Assembly (NCBI RefSeq): GCF_030412965.1
Contig: NZ_JAUHJQ010000002.1
Coordinates: 248,001-312,000, forward strand
DNA: 64,000 nt
DNA from: Nocardioides oceani
Lineage (GTDB): Bacteria; Actinomycetota; Actinomycetes; Propionibacteriales; Nocardioidaceae
Reading direction: 5' to 3'
The notes beneath the pieces are model-generated. The model was not told where the DNA came from. It did not search any database and was given only the letters and a program-made list of their open reading frames with translations. Shown here in pieces: positions 63,701 to 64,000 of the stretch. The first letter of the stretch is position 1. Each line of letters starts with the position of its first letter. Both the position numbers and the translations under genes were made by a program.

Positions 63701-64000
63701 TCAGCCCTCGGTGACGGGTGCCAGCTCGGCGGAGACGGTGAGCTCGGTGGCCGAGCCGTCGACGGTGAAGACCAGCTCGCCCACGACCTTGCCGCTGCGG
63801 CGCAGGTCGTCGGCCGCGACCTCGGCGGCGCGGACGAGCGCCTCCGGCCCGGTGACCTCGACGCGGGACAGCTCGGCGCGCATGGAGACCTTCGCCTGCG
63901 ACTTGGCCCCGCGGATGCCGGCGAGGGCGGCCGCGACGGAATCGACCGTGCTCGCGTCGGCAGCTGCCGCCGCGCCCAGGTCGAGCTCGGTGGGCCACGG
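63701..64000 (-). CDS. valS: valyl-tRNA synthetase, C-terminal end
   Basis: The last 99 residues of a protein whose start lies beyond the window. The read begins PWPTELDLGAA, the typical join after the catalytic and anticodon parts of ValS, then VAAALAGIRGAKSQAKVSMRAELSRVEV, the conserved helix-plus-'KVSM' segment of actinobacterial ValS, and a short beta/alpha end. There is no long C-terminal coiled coil, as usual in this subgroup. Convergent with the Pro/Ser-rich gene. clpX followed by valS is a common actinobacterial order. Confidence 0.75.
   Translation of the reverse strand, partial: PWPTELDLGAAAAADASTVDSVAAALAGIRGAKSQAKVSMRAELSRVEVTGPEALVRAAEVAADDLRRSGKVVGELVFTVDGSATELTVSAELAPVTEG

Overview
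The window is chromosomal DNA from a very high-GC Gram-positive actinobacterium, most likely Nocardioides or a close relative in the Nocardioidaceae. The evidence is the tig-clpP1-clpP2-clpX-valS block with tRNA-Gly and tRNA-Pro ahead of it, the actinobacterial PepN, truncated haemoglobin O and Rv2466c-like mycothiol enzyme, frequent GTG starts, and many promoters where a TANNNT hexamer lies 6-8 bases before the start codon. I see no rRNA, insertion sequence, prophage or CRISPR array.

Layout. 1-7.1 kb: a LuxR-type response regulator (cut by the left edge), a CYP152-type P450 peroxygenase, then a general stress module made of a SigB/SigF-type sigma factor, a 1,270-residue kinase/receiver/PP2C/anti-sigma fusion and a STAS antagonist. 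7.1-11.4 kb: a small Rpf-like protein, tRNA-Arg(TCT), an aldo/keto reductase divergent from an HxlR regulator, a TetR regulator divergent from an MFS exporter, and a decayed AraC-type fragment. 11.4-14.1 kb: a lipoprotein divergent from a two-gene ESX/type VII-like operon that has a SigB-like promoter. 14.1-24.2 kb: Xaa-Pro aminopeptidase, a PrsW-like protease with two dynamin-like GTPases, SSB, EttA, a hydrolase and a MarR regulator. 24.2-32.2 kb: thiolase, double-hotdog thioesterase, an ECF sigma factor behind a membrane protein with an Asn/Gly-rich tail, a 0.6-kb repeat region, acyltransferase, GlbO, OsmC, MscS and DUF5130. 32.2-45.5 kb: PepN, a secreted CHAP protein, ChrA, a DsbA-like protein, GPP34, MetG, LOR protein, esterase, RpiB, Nei and a membrane PP2C phosphatase.

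45.5-56.0 kb is the accessory-looking part. It holds a methyltransferase, a secreted TGTS-repeat protein, a flippase-like protein, and an operon of a GT4 glycosyltransferase, a HAD-UbiA fusion resembling decaprenyl-phosphate phosphoribose synthase, and a large membrane protein. A divergent paralogue of that membrane protein flanks the operon. Together these suggest a lipid-linked pentose/cell-surface glycan pathway with an uncharacterised GT-C-like family. By eye, base composition is less extreme in 46-53 kb than elsewhere.

56.1-64.0 kb: tRNA-Gly and tRNA-Pro, trigger factor, a lipase and START-like pair, then the ClpP1P2X protease behind a ClgR-like box, two unusual low-complexity exported proteins, and the C-terminus of valyl-tRNA synthetase on the opposite strand.

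Positions come from reading the sequence by eye. Family names come from motif recognition, not from a database search.
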